A stretch of DNA of 64,000 nt from Paenochrobactrum gallinarii (GCF_014205685.1 NZ_JACIIU010000011.1:1-64000); one strand, 5' to 3'; numbered from the stretch's first letter, positions 31,612-40,088 are shown. Notes: generated from the letters alone by a model not told the origin. Made by a program: numbers and translations.

Positions 31612-32445
31612 GTGGCATCTTTTACTCCTGAGCAAAATCAGAAAACTGCAACGGCAGGACAAAGCACCCATGACCATATGGAGCATGATGACTTTGGCTT
31701 GAGTGAACGACGCGGTGATCTGAATAATACGCTTGTCGCGCGTGGACTGACCAAAAGTTATAATGGCCGTCAGGTCGTCAATGGCGTGTCTTTTGGTGTG
31801 CGCGCTGGTGAAGCAGTTGGTATTTTGGGGCCCAATGGTGCCGGTAAAACCACCTGTTTTTATATGGTGACAGGTTTGGTGCCGGTCGATAGCGGCACCA
31901 TCGAGATCAATGGTTTCGATGTCACTTCCATGCCGATGTATCGCCGTTCGCGTCTGGGGATTGGCTATCTGCCGCAGGAAGCTTCGATTTTCCGCGGTCT
32001 TTCGGTTGAAAATAACATCAGGGCCGTTTTGGAAGTGGTTGAAAAAGACCGTAAGAAACGCGCTTTCGAGCTGGATGCTCTGCTGGAAGAGTTTCATATT
32101 TCGCATTTGCGCAAAGCGCCTGCGATTGCTTTGTCGGGTGGTGAACGCCGCCGTCTTGAAATTGCGCGCGCACTTGCATCGCGTCCGAATTTCATGCTGC
32201 TTGATGAACCATTTGCCGGTGTTGACCCGATTGCTGTTTCCGACATTCAGCAATTGGTGCGCCACCTCACCAGCCGTGGCATTGGTGTGCTGATCACCGA
32301 TCACAATGTGCGTGAAACGCTGGGGCTGATTGATCGCGCTTATATCATCCATGCCGGTCAGGTGCTCACTCATGGCAAGCCGGATGAGATTGTGGCCAAT
32401 CCGGATGTGCGTCGCCTTTATCTGGGTGACCAGTTCACGCTTTAA
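31612..32445 (+). CDS. lptB: LPS export ABC ATPase LptB
   Basis: 277-aa ATPase driving LPS extraction by LptFG. Walker A GPNGAGKTT (about 79-87), Q-loop YLPQEAS, signature LSGGERRRLEIARAL, Walker B FMLLDEPFAGVDP and switch His in ITDHNVRE. The start is GTG 31612 with GGGG upstream. The first 40 residues are a variable, His-rich tail absent from E. coli LptB. A strong terminator follows. Confidence 0.96.
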   Translation: MASFTPEQNQKTATAGQSTHDHMEHDDFGLSERRGDLNNTLVARGLTKSYNGRQVVNGVSFGVRAGEAVGILGPNGAGKTTCFYMVTGLVPVDSGTIEINGFDVTSMPMYRRSRLGIGYLPQEASIFRGLSVENNIRAVLEVVEKDRKKRAFELDALLEEFHISHLRKAPAIALSGGERRRLEIARALASRPNFMLLDEPFAGVDPIAVSDIQQLVRHLTSRGIGVLITDHNVRETLGLIDRAYIIHAGQVLTHGKPDEIVANPDVRRLYLGDQFTL

Positions 32446-32468
32446 AAGTGATTTGCTTGTATTTTTTG

Positions 32469-32500
32469 ACGGGTCGGATTTTTCCGACCCGTTTTTGTTT
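32469..32500 (+). terminator. lptB terminator
   Basis: Perfect stem ACGGGTCGGA (32469-32478) / TCCGACCCGT (32483-32492) with a TTTT loop and a following T-rich tail. Confidence 0.9.
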
Positions 32501-32992
32501 TAAAATCAGAGCGTTCGCTTGTATTTTTGTACAGGGTTACGCAGTTTTTTCGTTCAATAATTATTACATTTTAGTCTGAGATGAAGTGATGCAGGTTGAC
32601 ATGCGAGGCCAGCATTCATAAATAACCCGCTTGGTTGCGACCAGAGGCGTTCAAGTTAGGTTCAAGAATAAACCAGTTGAAAAATAGAGTAGTTAACGGC
32701 ATCATAGGATATTGATTCATGGTAAAGTAAAAACAATCATCCAATAGCTTTACTTCGGTGAAACATTGTTGATTGTTTTGGGAAAAACGGATTTTGTAAG
32801 CAGTTTTATTGTAAAATAATTGCTTCTGCCGGACAGAGTATTTAAGACGCGTTTTTGTTTTTGTGCACTCTCATCAACGAACAGGATCAAATAGTTCATA
32901 TTTGTGTAAAGTTTAACATCTGATCGCTTGGCGCATTGCATTCCATGTGGTTAGATTGAGTCGTAAGATGAACACATATGAGGTATTGCTAT
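32501..32992. other. Non-coding interval between lptB and hpf where rpoN is normally found
   Basis: About 490 bp, AT-rich, no reading frame over 63 codons and no recognisable RpoN fragment (no RpoN-box-like ARRTVAKYRE in any frame I read). It contains competing inverted repeats: AAACAATCA (32731-32739) with TGATTGTTT (32770-32778), and GTAAAG (32722-32727) with CTTTAC (32748-32753). The latter pair encloses one arm of the former. The promoter of hpf-ptsN must be here. Confidence 0.7.
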
Positions 32993-33583
32993 ATGACTCT
33001 GCGTGTATCGGGTAAACACATGGACGTAGGCGATGCGTTCCGGACCCGCATTAATGATCGGGTGACCGAAGCCGTCAGTAAATATTTTGAACATGGATTT
33101 GCAGGACAAGTTACTGTAACGAAGTCCGGCTCGCGTTATGCTGCTGATTGCATGTTGCATCTGGATAGTGGTGCAACTTTGCAAAGCACAGGCGAGGCAC
33201 AGGATCCGCAACTGGCTTTTGATATTGCCGCAGAAAAAATAGAAACACGTTTAAGACGCTATAAGCGACGTCTTAAATCTCGGCAGGCTGCTACAAACAC
33301 GGGCTATGCTGATATCGCTTATCGTGTTATGGCTCCGCTTCTTGAGGAAGAAGAAGAGTTGCCCGCAGATTACGCACCGACAATTGTCGCGGAATCTTCG
33401 GTGACCTTGAGAACTATGAGTGTTGCCTCTGCGGTTGTGGAGCTGGATCTCACCGAACATCCGGTGCTGGTTTTCCGCAATGCAGGCAATGACGAAGTTA
33501 ATATTGTTTACCGTCGGGCTGACGGCAATATCGGCTGGGTTGATCCGTCAACGGTAACCCGCCAGAATATGCCGAAAGCCTGA
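32993..33583 (+). CDS. hpf: Ribosome hibernation promoting factor, long form
   Basis: 196 aa. The N-terminal S30AE domain (TLRVSGKHMDVGDAFRTRIND to about residue 110) binds the 30S subunit. The C-terminal dimerisation domain (about 140-196, FRNAGNDEVNIVYRRADGNIGWVD) is what joins two ribosomes into 100S particles in long-form HPF. GAGG lies 9 nt before ATG 32993. It is followed 91 nt later by ptsN. Confidence 0.93.
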   Translation: MTLRVSGKHMDVGDAFRTRINDRVTEAVSKYFEHGFAGQVTVTKSGSRYAADCMLHLDSGATLQSTGEAQDPQLAFDIAAEKIETRLRRYKRRLKSRQAATNTGYADIAYRVMAPLLEEEEELPADYAPTIVAESSVTLRTMSVASAVVELDLTEHPVLVFRNAGNDEVNIVYRRADGNIGWVDPSTVTRQNMPKA

Positions 33584-33674
33584 TTCAATCGTGGAGTTGC
33601 GTGCAGCCTGATTTTGAAAGGCTGCACGTATCTCTTCTGGGCCAGGAAGCCCGCTTGAAGAAGGAATGGAGAGA

Positions 33675-34139
33675 ATGGATCTCAGCGATCTGATTCAGCC
33701 GGGGGCGATTATCCCTGCGTTGAAGGCCAGCTCCAAAAAACAGCTTTTGCAGATTTTATCTGAAAAGGCTGCTGAACTGACCGGTCTCCCCGAGAGAGAA
33801 ATTTTTGAAACGATTCTGCAGCGTGAGCGCCTTGGCTCCACCGGTGTGGGTAATGGTATCGCCATTCCGCACGGCAAGCTGACAGGTATTTCGAAAATTG
33901 CCGGCGTATTCGCCCGTCTCGAAACGCCGGTTGATTTTGAAGCATTGGACGATCAGCCCGTTGATCTCGTCTTTTTGCTGCTGGCACCTGAAAATGCCGG
34001 TGCAGATCATCTCAAGGCACTCTCGCGCATTGCCAGATTGCTGCGTGATGCCGATGTGGTGAATAAACTGCGCGGCACCCATGATGTGCAGATTTTATAT
34101 TCATTTTTAACGACGCATCCGGCGTCGAATGCGGCTTAA
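33675..34139 (+). CDS. ptsN: PTS IIA-like nitrogen regulatory protein PtsN (EIIA-Ntr)
   Basis: 154-aa EIIA fold. The phosphorylated histidine is His66 in GIAIPHGKL. It is the last protein of the PTS-Ntr chain (PtsP, NPr, PtsN), which signals by protein contacts in carbon/nitrogen and potassium control. ATG 33675 fits AAGGA 9 nt upstream better than the ATG at 33666. It normally sits downstream of rpoN, which is not present here. Confidence 0.95.
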   Translation: MDLSDLIQPGAIIPALKASSKKQLLQILSEKAAELTGLPEREIFETILQRERLGSTGVGNGIAIPHGKLTGISKIAGVFARLETPVDFEALDDQPVDLVFLLLAPENAGADHLKALSRIARLLRDADVVNKLRGTHDVQILYSFLTTHPASNAA

Positions 34140-34153
34140 CTTATTGAAATAAT

Positions 34154-34190
34154 AAAGGCTGCATCGTGTTTTGCGATGCAGCCTTTTTAA
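34154..34190. terminator. Bidirectional terminator, ptsN / DUF1150
   Basis: Stem AAAGGCTGCATCG (34154-34166) / CGATGCAGCCTTT (34174-34186) followed by more T. Between convergent genes. Confidence 0.88.
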
Positions 34191-34214
34191 TATGCTTGTA
34201 TTTGGGCGATTTGC

Positions 34215-34466
34215 CTATTGCAGCATAACTGTGCGCAGCTCGTGGTCCCACGCGCCTGCCAATGCGTTGGCACGCACATCAGACAGGATGATCGGCTCAC
34301 CGCTTGCACCAAACAGTGCCCAGAACTCCATATTGGGAGCAAGTGGTGGCAGTGACGGGAAATTGCGGCTCAGATCATCCGAGCGCATTTTGCGGACATA
34401 GCCGACTTCGCCAGCGCCCAGATTAGCAAATTCTGTTTCAGTTAGAATTGGTTTTGGATGGTTCAT
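34215..34466 (-). CDS. DUF1150 family protein
   Basis: 83 aa, no membrane segment. MNHPKPILTETEFANLGAGEVGYVRKM and GEPIILSDVRANALAGAWDHEL are the recognisable DUF1150 parts. Function unknown. In Rhizobiales it is regularly paired with a small heat shock protein gene, as here, so a stress role is suspected. GGAGG sits 8 nt before ATG 34466; alternative starts at 34472 and 34511 fit less well. Confidence 0.82.
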   Translation of the reverse strand: MNHPKPILTETEFANLGAGEVGYVRKMRSDDLSRNFPSLPPLAPNMEFWALFGASGEPIILSDVRANALAGAWDHELRTVMLQ

Positions 34467-34541
34467 ACTCATTACCTCCAACGGACGGGCTTTTAGATCA
34501 AGCCCCGTCATTGAACCCAGAGCGTGATACGCTCTTGTCTC

Positions 34542-34964
34542 TTATTCCCTGACGGAAATGTTAATGCGTTTGATCAGGCGTTCAGGTTCCGGTCTGTCGA
34601 GATCGATGGACAAAAGGCCGTTTTTCAATTCGCAGCCAATCACGCGCATACCGTCTGCCAGCACAAACATGCGCTGAAACTGGCGGGCTGCGATGCCGCG
34701 ATGTAGAAATTCACGCTCTGTATCATCGCTCTGACGGCCGCGGATAACCAATTGATTATCTTCGGTGGTGACGTCGAGATCTTCGCTGGAAAAGCCTGCA
34801 ACCGCTAAGGAAATACGCAAACGCTCGGAGCCGCTTTCATGGCGCAAACGCTCGATATTATAAGGCGGATAGCCTTCACCGGATTTGGTCAGCCGTTCCA
34901 GTGTCTTTTCCATTGTATCAAAACCGAGCAGCAAAGGGCTCGAAAATGGTGTTAGCCGTGTCAT
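34542..34964 (-). CDS. Small heat shock protein, Hsp20 family
   Basis: 140-aa IbpA-type chaperone that holds unfolded proteins. The alpha-crystallin domain covers about 33-130: YNIERLRHESGSERLRISLAVAGFSSEDLDV, then GCELKNGLLSIDLDRPEPE. It ends KRINISV, an IXI-like tail. AAGGA lies 8 nt before ATG 34964. It is upstream of and probably co-transcribed with the DUF1150 gene (75-nt gap). I could not establish a ROSE thermometer or a heat-shock promoter by eye. Confidence 0.9.
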   Translation of the reverse strand: MTRLTPFSSPLLLGFDTMEKTLERLTKSGEGYPPYNIERLRHESGSERLRISLAVAGFSSEDLDVTTEDNQLVIRGRQSDDTEREFLHRGIAARQFQRMFVLADGMRVIGCELKNGLLSIDLDRPEPERLIKRINISVRE

Positions 34965-35123
34965 CTTGTCAGTCCTTATCAAAGCGACCGTATTGTGTTG
35001 TGAAGACCCGAATCCGGCATCTCCAGCATTTATAGTAATATGGCTTTTGCGATTACTGACTTCAAGGGGCGCTTATGTGCGCCTGCTATAAATGCTTAAC
35101 CTCAGCGACAGTTGTGGAAAAAC

Positions 35124-35630
35124 TCAGCTGCTTTTGGCTTCACGCAAGGCTGATGAAAAAGCACTGGCAAAGCTTTCACGATCATCAGGATTAAGGAAGC
35201 TGCCTATTTTCAAAATCTGGCCACGGCTTTCAATATTCATCGCGGTGATGCCGATATCGGGGCGGCGGTCGACATGAAACCGCGTCCAGAACGGATTGAA
35301 CTGATGATTTTTCACGCGCCCTGAAGCGGCAATCTGGCGGATATGCAGGGCAGTTTTGGAAACATATATTTCTTCGCGTGCTTGTGCTGCACGGTAATTG
35401 ACGCGGAAAGCCCAATAAATCAGTGCAATATCAAGCCCGAAAAAGCCGAAGATCGGCCAGGCACCTAGTGAGAAAAAGACGAAGCTTACCGAAAGCCAGC
35501 AGGCTATCAGCGCTGACATCAACACGATAAACCCCTTGCGCCCGAGCGAGCGATAGGGTTGGAGAAGTGCCTGAAAAATCGGCCTGTCATATTGATCAGG
35601 CTGCGCACCGTCGGGATGATAATCAACCAT
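35124..35630 (-). CDS. DUF2244 family inner-membrane protein
   Basis: 168 aa with two adjacent membrane segments (about 30-75: FIVLMSALIACWLSVSFVFF and WPIFGFFGLDIALIYWAF), followed by a soluble C-terminal domain. Matches DUF2244, function unknown. Divergent from nth, with 69 bp between the starts that include an inverted repeat. Confidence 0.82.
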   Translation of the reverse strand: MVDYHPDGAQPDQYDRPIFQALLQPYRSLGRKGFIVLMSALIACWLSVSFVFFSLGAWPIFGFFGLDIALIYWAFRVNYRAAQAREEIYVSKTALHIRQIAASGRVKNHQFNPFWTRFHVDRRPDIGITAMNIESRGQILKIGSFLNPDDRESFASAFSSALREAKSS

Positions 35631-35672
35631 GATAACCTGTTGCTGGCTGCGTCAAGCTTACGACTGTTATGT

Positions 35673-35685
35673 CACTATAATAGTG
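35673..35685. promoter_or_regulatory. Inverted repeat between DUF2244 gene and nth
   Basis: CACTATAATAGTG: perfect arms CACTAT / ATAGTG around a single A, within the 69-bp divergent promoter region and followed by ATTATAG. A good candidate operator. The same arms recur upstream of metH at 51080-51098. Confidence 0.45.
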
Positions 35686-35699
35686 ATTATAGAGTGGAT

Positions 35700-36458
35700 A
35701 TGGAACAGCCTAAAGTAAAATCATCCGCTACAGACATCACGACTGCACCAAAGCGTAAAGCCCGCCGCCTTGCCGGTACGCTTTACACACGCGATGAGGT
35801 GCATGAAATATTCCGTCGTTTCAGCATTCAGCGTCCTGAGCCAAAGGGCGAGCTTGAACATGTGAATGTCTTTACATTACTGGTAGCGGTGGTTTTATCA
35901 GCGCAGGCAACCGATGCGGGCGTTAATAAGGCGACACGCGCTTTGTTTGCTATTGCTGACACGCCGGAGAAAATGCTGGCACTGGGCGAAGAAACGGTGG
36001 GCGAATATATTAAAACCATCGGCCTTTGGCGCAATAAAGCTAAAAATGTTATTCTGCTTTGCGAGGCTTTGATCCGTGATTTTGGCAGTGAAGTGCCGGG
36101 TAATCGTGAAGACCTGATGACGCTGCCGGGGGTCGGGCGTAAAACCGCCAATGTGGTTTTAAACATGTCTTTCGGCCAGCCAACCATGGCGGTGGATACG
36201 CATATTTTGCGCATTGGTACGCGGATTGGTCTGGCTCCAGCCAAAACGCCCGATGCGGTGGAAGCAATTTTGCTGCGGATTATTCCTGAAGAATTTATGC
36301 AGCATGCCCATCATTGGCTGATCTTGTTCGGGCGTTATACCTGCAAGGCGCGCAAGCCTGAATGTCAGCTCTGTGTGATTGCGGATATTTGCAAATCGGC
36401 GTCGAAAACCAATGCTATACCCGCACCACTGACCACTATCCCTGAAAAACTGGGATAA
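35700..36458 (+). CDS. nth: Endonuclease III
   Basis: 252-aa base excision repair glycosylase/AP lyase for oxidised pyrimidines. Helix-hairpin-helix LPGVGRKTANVV with the catalytic Lys, catalytic Asp in VDTHILR, and the [4Fe-4S] loop C-X6-C-X2-C-X5-C (CKARKPECQLCVIADIC). ATG 35700 is chosen because the longer frame from 35559 would run through the promoter region and lacks conservation. The 3' end overlaps the convergent neighbour by 23 bp. Confidence 0.96.
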   Translation: MEQPKVKSSATDITTAPKRKARRLAGTLYTRDEVHEIFRRFSIQRPEPKGELEHVNVFTLLVAVVLSAQATDAGVNKATRALFAIADTPEKMLALGEETVGEYIKTIGLWRNKAKNVILLCEALIRDFGSEVPGNREDLMTLPGVGRKTANVVLNMSFGQPTMAVDTHILRIGTRIGLAPAKTPDAVEAILLRIIPEEFMQHAHHWLILFGRYTCKARKPECQLCVIADICKSASKTNAIPAPLTTIPEKLG

Positions 36459-37161
36459 GGTTTTTCTCCTGACGCATGATCGCTTTATGCAGGTGTACCA
36501 TCATGGTGGCAGCAAAAAGTGGCGTCAGCAGGCTGAGAAGCGGCACTGCCAGAAAACATGCAATGATAAGGCCGCCCAAGAAAATCGTGCCGCTATAGCG
36601 CGAGCGTAAAGCTTTGGCTTCTTGTTCTGAATGATAGCGCATTGCAGCAAATTCGAAGAATTCGCGCCCCAGCAAATAGCCGTTGATGATGAAGAAGGCG
36701 ATCAGGTTGACACCAGGCACCAACAGCAGCATTAGCGCCAGAATATTGCCGGCAATGACAATAATTAAGAATTTGAGCGATACGATCATGGCGCGCCCGA
36801 TAGGCAGTTCGGTGCCCACCGGTTCATTGGGATAATCTTCCCGCTCGACGATTTCGGCAATGTCATCAAGAAAAAGACCGGCAATCAGCGCTGTCACTGG
36901 TGCAATCAGCAGGGCGAGCATCAGTGCAAGACCCATTCCGGCAATGATGGCAGCCACCAGCCCCAGCCAGCCTGTCCATGCCGGAAGACCGGGCAGAAGT
37001 GTTTCCAGCCACGGCCATGCAAATGTGAAAAACACTTGTCTGAGTGCTGCCCAGGCGCCCATCAATAATAAAATGGTTAGCCCCAGCACTTTCCAGAATA
37101 CAGCGCGATATTCTGCACTAAACAGGCGTTGCAAGGCGGTTAAGGCAGCCGATAAGACCAT
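36436..37161 (-). CDS. CysZ/EI24-like membrane protein
   Basis: 241 aa with about four to six membrane segments. The pattern (LIAPVTALIAGLFLDDIAEIVE, YLLGREFFEFAAMRY, and a C-terminal membrane pair) fits the EI24/CysZ domain. E. coli CysZ imports sulfate, and this genome assimilates sulfate, but many EI24 proteins in Rhizobiales have no tested function, so I give no symbol. GGAG lies 5 nt before ATG 37161. A longer frame from 37281 adds 40 unlikely residues. Confidence 0.78.
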   Translation of the reverse strand: MVLSAALTALQRLFSAEYRAVFWKVLGLTILLLMGAWAALRQVFFTFAWPWLETLLPGLPAWTGWLGLVAAIIAGMGLALMLALLIAPVTALIAGLFLDDIAEIVEREDYPNEPVGTELPIGRAMIVSLKFLIIVIAGNILALMLLLVPGVNLIAFFIINGYLLGREFFEFAAMRYHSEQEAKALRSRYSGTIFLGGLIIACFLAVPLLSLLTPLFAATMMVHLHKAIMRQEKNLIPVFQG

Positions 37162-37242
37162 GAAAACTCCAGATATAGGTGAGGTCTGCGGGCTTAAAGA
37201 TAGGTGGTAGGCTTTCGTCTCACAAGGGGGAGTGTAAGGTTT

Positions 37243-37295
37243 GGGCAAGGTTTGGGGAGTGCTTGAGGAGTGCTGGGGCAAGGTTTGGGGAGTGC
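37243..37295. repeat. 20-bp perfect direct repeat in a G-rich leader
   Basis: GGGCAAGGTTTGGGGAGTGC occurs at 37243-37262 and again, identical, at 37276-37295, 33 bp apart. GAGTGC also appears between them, and a related GGGGGAGTGTAAGGTTTGGG lies just left. Located between the EI24-like gene and adenosine kinase. Confidence 0.85.
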
Positions 37296-37440
37296 GCGGT
37301 TTTCGCTATACTTCTCACAGATAATTTATGTGCGGTAAGTTTACAGGGTGGCTATTATCACGCCAAAGGGCTAAGTCATCGCATAAATCACCGCAGGAAT
37401 CTGCTTGATACATAACAACGGGAGCCTTCTGGATTATCTT

Positions 37441-38433
37441 ATGGCTACATATGACGTTCTTTGTATCGGTAACGCGATCGTCGACATTATTGCGCGTTCT
37501 GATGATGAATTTTTGGTCTCCAACGGCATTATCAAAGGCGCGATGAACTTGATTGATAGTTCGCGTGCAGAGCTTTTATATAGCCGCATGGGGCCGGCGG
37601 TTGAAATGTCCGGCGGCAGCGCCGGTAATACTGCTGCTGGTATCGCTAATCTGGGCGGTCGTGCGGCTTATTTCGGTAAAGTGGCCAATGATACATTGGG
37701 TGGTGTGTTTGCGCATGATATCCGTGCGCAAGGTGTGGCTTTTGACACGCGCCCGTTGGAAAACCAGATCCCGACTGCACGTTGCATGGTATTTGTGACA
37801 CCGGATGGTGAGCGTTCGATGAACACATATCTTGGTGCCTGCGTTGAGCTGGGGCCTGAAGATATTGAAGCGTCAAAAGTGGCAGATTCAAAAGTCACCT
37901 ATTTTGAAGGCTATTTGTGGGATCCGCCACGCGCTAAGGAAGCCATTCGTCTCGCCGCAAAAGTTGCTCATGATCACGGCCATGAAATGGCGATGACTTT
38001 GTCTGATCCGTTCTGTGTTGACCGTTATCGTGACGAGTTTCTGGAACTGATGCGCTCCGGCACAGTCGATATTGTTTTCTCCAATGAGGACGAAGCAAAA
38101 TCGCTTTATCAGACCGATGATTTTGACACGGCTGTGCAGGCGCTTGCCAATGATTGCAAACTTGCAATCGTGACCCGTTCGGAAAAAGGTGCGGTGGTTG
38201 TTCGTAAAAACGAGCGTGTGAGCGTTCCGGCTATTGAAATCTCCGAACTGGTGGACACAACCGGCGCTGGTGACTTGTTCGCGGCTGGTTTCCTCTTTGG
38301 TTATACCAATGGCCGCTCACTGGAAGAGAGTGCGCGTCTTGGCGCGCTGGCTGCCGGTATTATCGTACAGCAGGTAGGGCCACGTCCGCAGGGTAGCCTT
38401 TCGGGCGCTGCTAAAAATGCCGGACTGCTTTAA
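37441..38433 (+). CDS. Adenosine kinase (PfkB family)
   Basis: 330-aa ribokinase-family enzyme, best read as adenosine kinase. N-terminal YDVLCIGNAIVDIIA, the GGSAGNTAAGIANLGG substrate motif, and the PfkB signature 2 DTTGAGDLFAAGFLFGYTNG with the catalytic Asp. It would convert adenosine to AMP, useful for recycling adenosine released from S-adenosylhomocysteine. The nearest G-rich sequence is 16 nt upstream, so initiation is not obvious. A strong terminator follows. Confidence 0.88.
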   Translation: MATYDVLCIGNAIVDIIARSDDEFLVSNGIIKGAMNLIDSSRAELLYSRMGPAVEMSGGSAGNTAAGIANLGGRAAYFGKVANDTLGGVFAHDIRAQGVAFDTRPLENQIPTARCMVFVTPDGERSMNTYLGACVELGPEDIEASKVADSKVTYFEGYLWDPPRAKEAIRLAAKVAHDHGHEMAMTLSDPFCVDRYRDEFLELMRSGTVDIVFSNEDEAKSLYQTDDFDTAVQALANDCKLAIVTRSEKGAVVVRKNERVSVPAIEISELVDTTGAGDLFAAGFLFGYTNGRSLEESARLGALAAGIIVQQVGPRPQGSLSGAAKNAGLL

Positions 38434-38451
38434 TAGCTTGTCTTAACTCAC

Positions 38452-38495
38452 AAAAAACGGCTGATATTGTCGCCAATATCAGCCGTTTTTTTATG
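38452..38495. terminator. Bidirectional terminator, adenosine kinase / TRIC protein
   Basis: Perfect 18-bp stem: AAAAAACGGCTGATATTG (38452-38469) and its complement (38474-38491), TCGC loop. Serves two convergent genes. Confidence 0.92.
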
Positions 38496-38508
38496 TGCTT
38501 ATTTTGGA

Positions 38509-39168
38509 TTAATCTTCGCGGATAACGCCGTCGCGTTTCAGCTCAGCCTCGGTGCGCCCCGGATGCGGTTTATAAACCGGCAGCTTCCAGCCGCGGATCA
38601 ACGCGCCGCCACGCACAATAAAGGCTGCCAGACTACCGCAAATGACGGCAATCATCATATCAATTTGTGCCAGATGCATTGCTACATAAACGCAGGCACC
38701 GGCAAGAGCAGCGGTGACATAAATTTCGCGTTTGAGCAGAACAGATGGTTCACCGGCGATAATATCGCGCAAGACACCGCCAAGGGTTGCGGTGAAAATA
38801 CCTGTCACAACGGCAACCATCGGGTCGGAGCCCAGATCAATCCCTTTGGCGGCACCCATGGCGCTGTAGAAGGACAGCCCCAGGGCGTCGAGCCACAAAA
38901 GCACGCGATAACGCGATTCAACCAGATGGGCGGTGAAATAAACGAGAATGGCAGCAGCCGTGCCTGTGACCAGATAGAGCGGCTCTCTGACCCAGAAAAC
39001 CGGATCATCGCCAAGGATGAGATCACGAATGGTACCGCCGCCGATGCCGGTGACATTGGCCAGAAAGATAAAGCCGACAATATCCAATTGACGTCTGGAT
39101 GCAGCTAAAGCGCCGGTCGCGGCAAATACAAAAACGCCGGCATAGTTCAAAAAAGTCAGTATGGTCAC
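38509..39168 (-). CDS. TRIC-family cation channel protein (UPF0126, YicG-like)
   Basis: 219 aa with seven predicted membrane segments in two tandem UPF0126 repeats. Each repeat has a Gly-rich kink and Arg-Asp pair: GIGGGTIRDLILG and TLGGVLRDIIAGEPS. Bacterial TRIC proteins form trimeric K/Na-permeable channels; the biological role is unknown. A Lys/Arg-rich cytoplasmic tail ends the protein. Confidence 0.88.
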   Translation of the reverse strand: MTILTFLNYAGVFVFAATGALAASRRQLDIVGFIFLANVTGIGGGTIRDLILGDDPVFWVREPLYLVTGTAAAILVYFTAHLVESRYRVLLWLDALGLSFYSAMGAAKGIDLGSDPMVAVVTGIFTATLGGVLRDIIAGEPSVLLKREIYVTAALAGACVYVAMHLAQIDMMIAVICGSLAAFIVRGGALIRGWKLPVYKPHPGRTEAELKRDGVIRED

Positions 39169-39219
39169 TAAGACGCTCCCCGCAACGCCACTCTTATCAG
39201 GGAGTGTATTGAGACTGAG

Positions 39220-39249
39220 CGGGGGCGCAAATGTTTTTTTGCGCCCCCG
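39220..39249 (-). terminator. Hairpin after grpE
   Basis: CGGGGGCGCAAA (39220-39231) / TTTGCGCCCCCG (39238-39249), about 40 nt beyond the grpE stop on the minus strand. Very stable stem, no T tract on the minus strand, so it may be a weak terminator or an mRNA end structure. Confidence 0.55.
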
Positions 39250-39291
39250 TAATTATAAGGATTGAATGTAAGTTTAGTCTTTTAGCAGAAG

Positions 39292-39957
39292 TTAAGCGTC
39301 TTTAGCCTGATCATCTGCTTCAGGGGCGCGTGCTGCACCACCTTTAGACACGCCCACCAGAGCAGGGCGAAGCACGCGGTCGCCAATGGCGTAACCGGTC
39401 TGAACAACCTGCACAACGGTGTTGTTTGGCACATCAGGGTTTGGCACTTCAAACATTGCCTGATGGAAATTCGGGTCAAACTTCTGGCCTTCCGGATCAA
39501 GCTTGGTCACGCCGTGGCGTTCCAATGCCTGCAACATGGAGCGCTCGGTCAGGTCAACACCGTCGGCCAAGCCTTTAAGGCCGCTGTCTTCAACCAGCGA
39601 TTCTGCCGGAATAGCATCCAGCGCACGGCGCAGGTTGTCGGAAACGCCCAGCATGTCGCGGGCAAAATTGGTCACCGCATAGGTTTTGGCATCAGCGACA
39701 TCGCGCAATGTACGCTTGCGCAGATTTTCCATGTCGGCTGCCAGACGCAACAGCTGGTCTTTCAGTGCTGCATTTTCGTCCACCAGATGCGCAAAAGGAT
39801 TAATCTCCTCTTCGTCAGCCACTTCTTCCATTGCTTCCGCCTTGCGGGACTTCAAAAAATCATCAGCCGCTTTTTTCAGCGCATCCCGGTCACGGGGATT
39901 GTTCAGGTCGCGCTTGTCAAGATCGGCTGTTTCCGGGTTTTTCTTTTCTTCAGTCAT
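39292..39957 (-). CDS. grpE: Co-chaperone GrpE
   Basis: 221-aa nucleotide exchange factor of DnaK. An acidic N-terminus, a long coiled coil (about 55-110, [23 protein letters not shown]) and the C-terminal beta domain with [19 protein letters not shown] and [21 protein letters not shown]. Follows hrcA by 131 nt; hrcA-grpE is the usual alphaproteobacterial order. dnaK/dnaJ are not in the window. Confidence 0.96.
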   Translation of the reverse strand: MTEEKKNPETADLDKRDLNNPRDRDALKKAADDFLKSRKAEAMEEVADEEEINPFAHLVDENAALKDQLLRLAADMENLRKRTLRDVADAKTYAVTNFARDMLGVSDNLRRALDAIPAESLVEDSGLKGLADGVDLTERSMLQALERHGVTKLDPEGQKFDPNFHQAMFEVPNPDVPNNTVVQVVQTGYAIGDRVLRPALVGVSKGGAARAPEADDQAKDA

Positions 39958-40088
39958 GATGTTCTTCCGTCTTGAATAAGTGTTTGTGGCGGATATCGAG
40001 TGTCAGCGCATGAAAATCAAGGCTTAATGTGCATACCTTGTGCATTCTGACAGTTATAATTGCAATGCCCAGATGGTTCTCGTCATGC

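Noticed and set aside
31144-32373. 409-codon frame on the minus strand across lptA/lptB
   Set aside because: It mirrors two clearly real plus-strand genes with full motifs, and its translation has no recognisable domain and an unnatural composition rich in His, Asn, Thr.
32750-32941. 63-codon minus-strand frame in the lptB-hpf spacer, considered as an rpoN remnant
   Set aside because: Wrong strand for rpoN, and its translation shows no RpoN box or other sigma-54 sequence.
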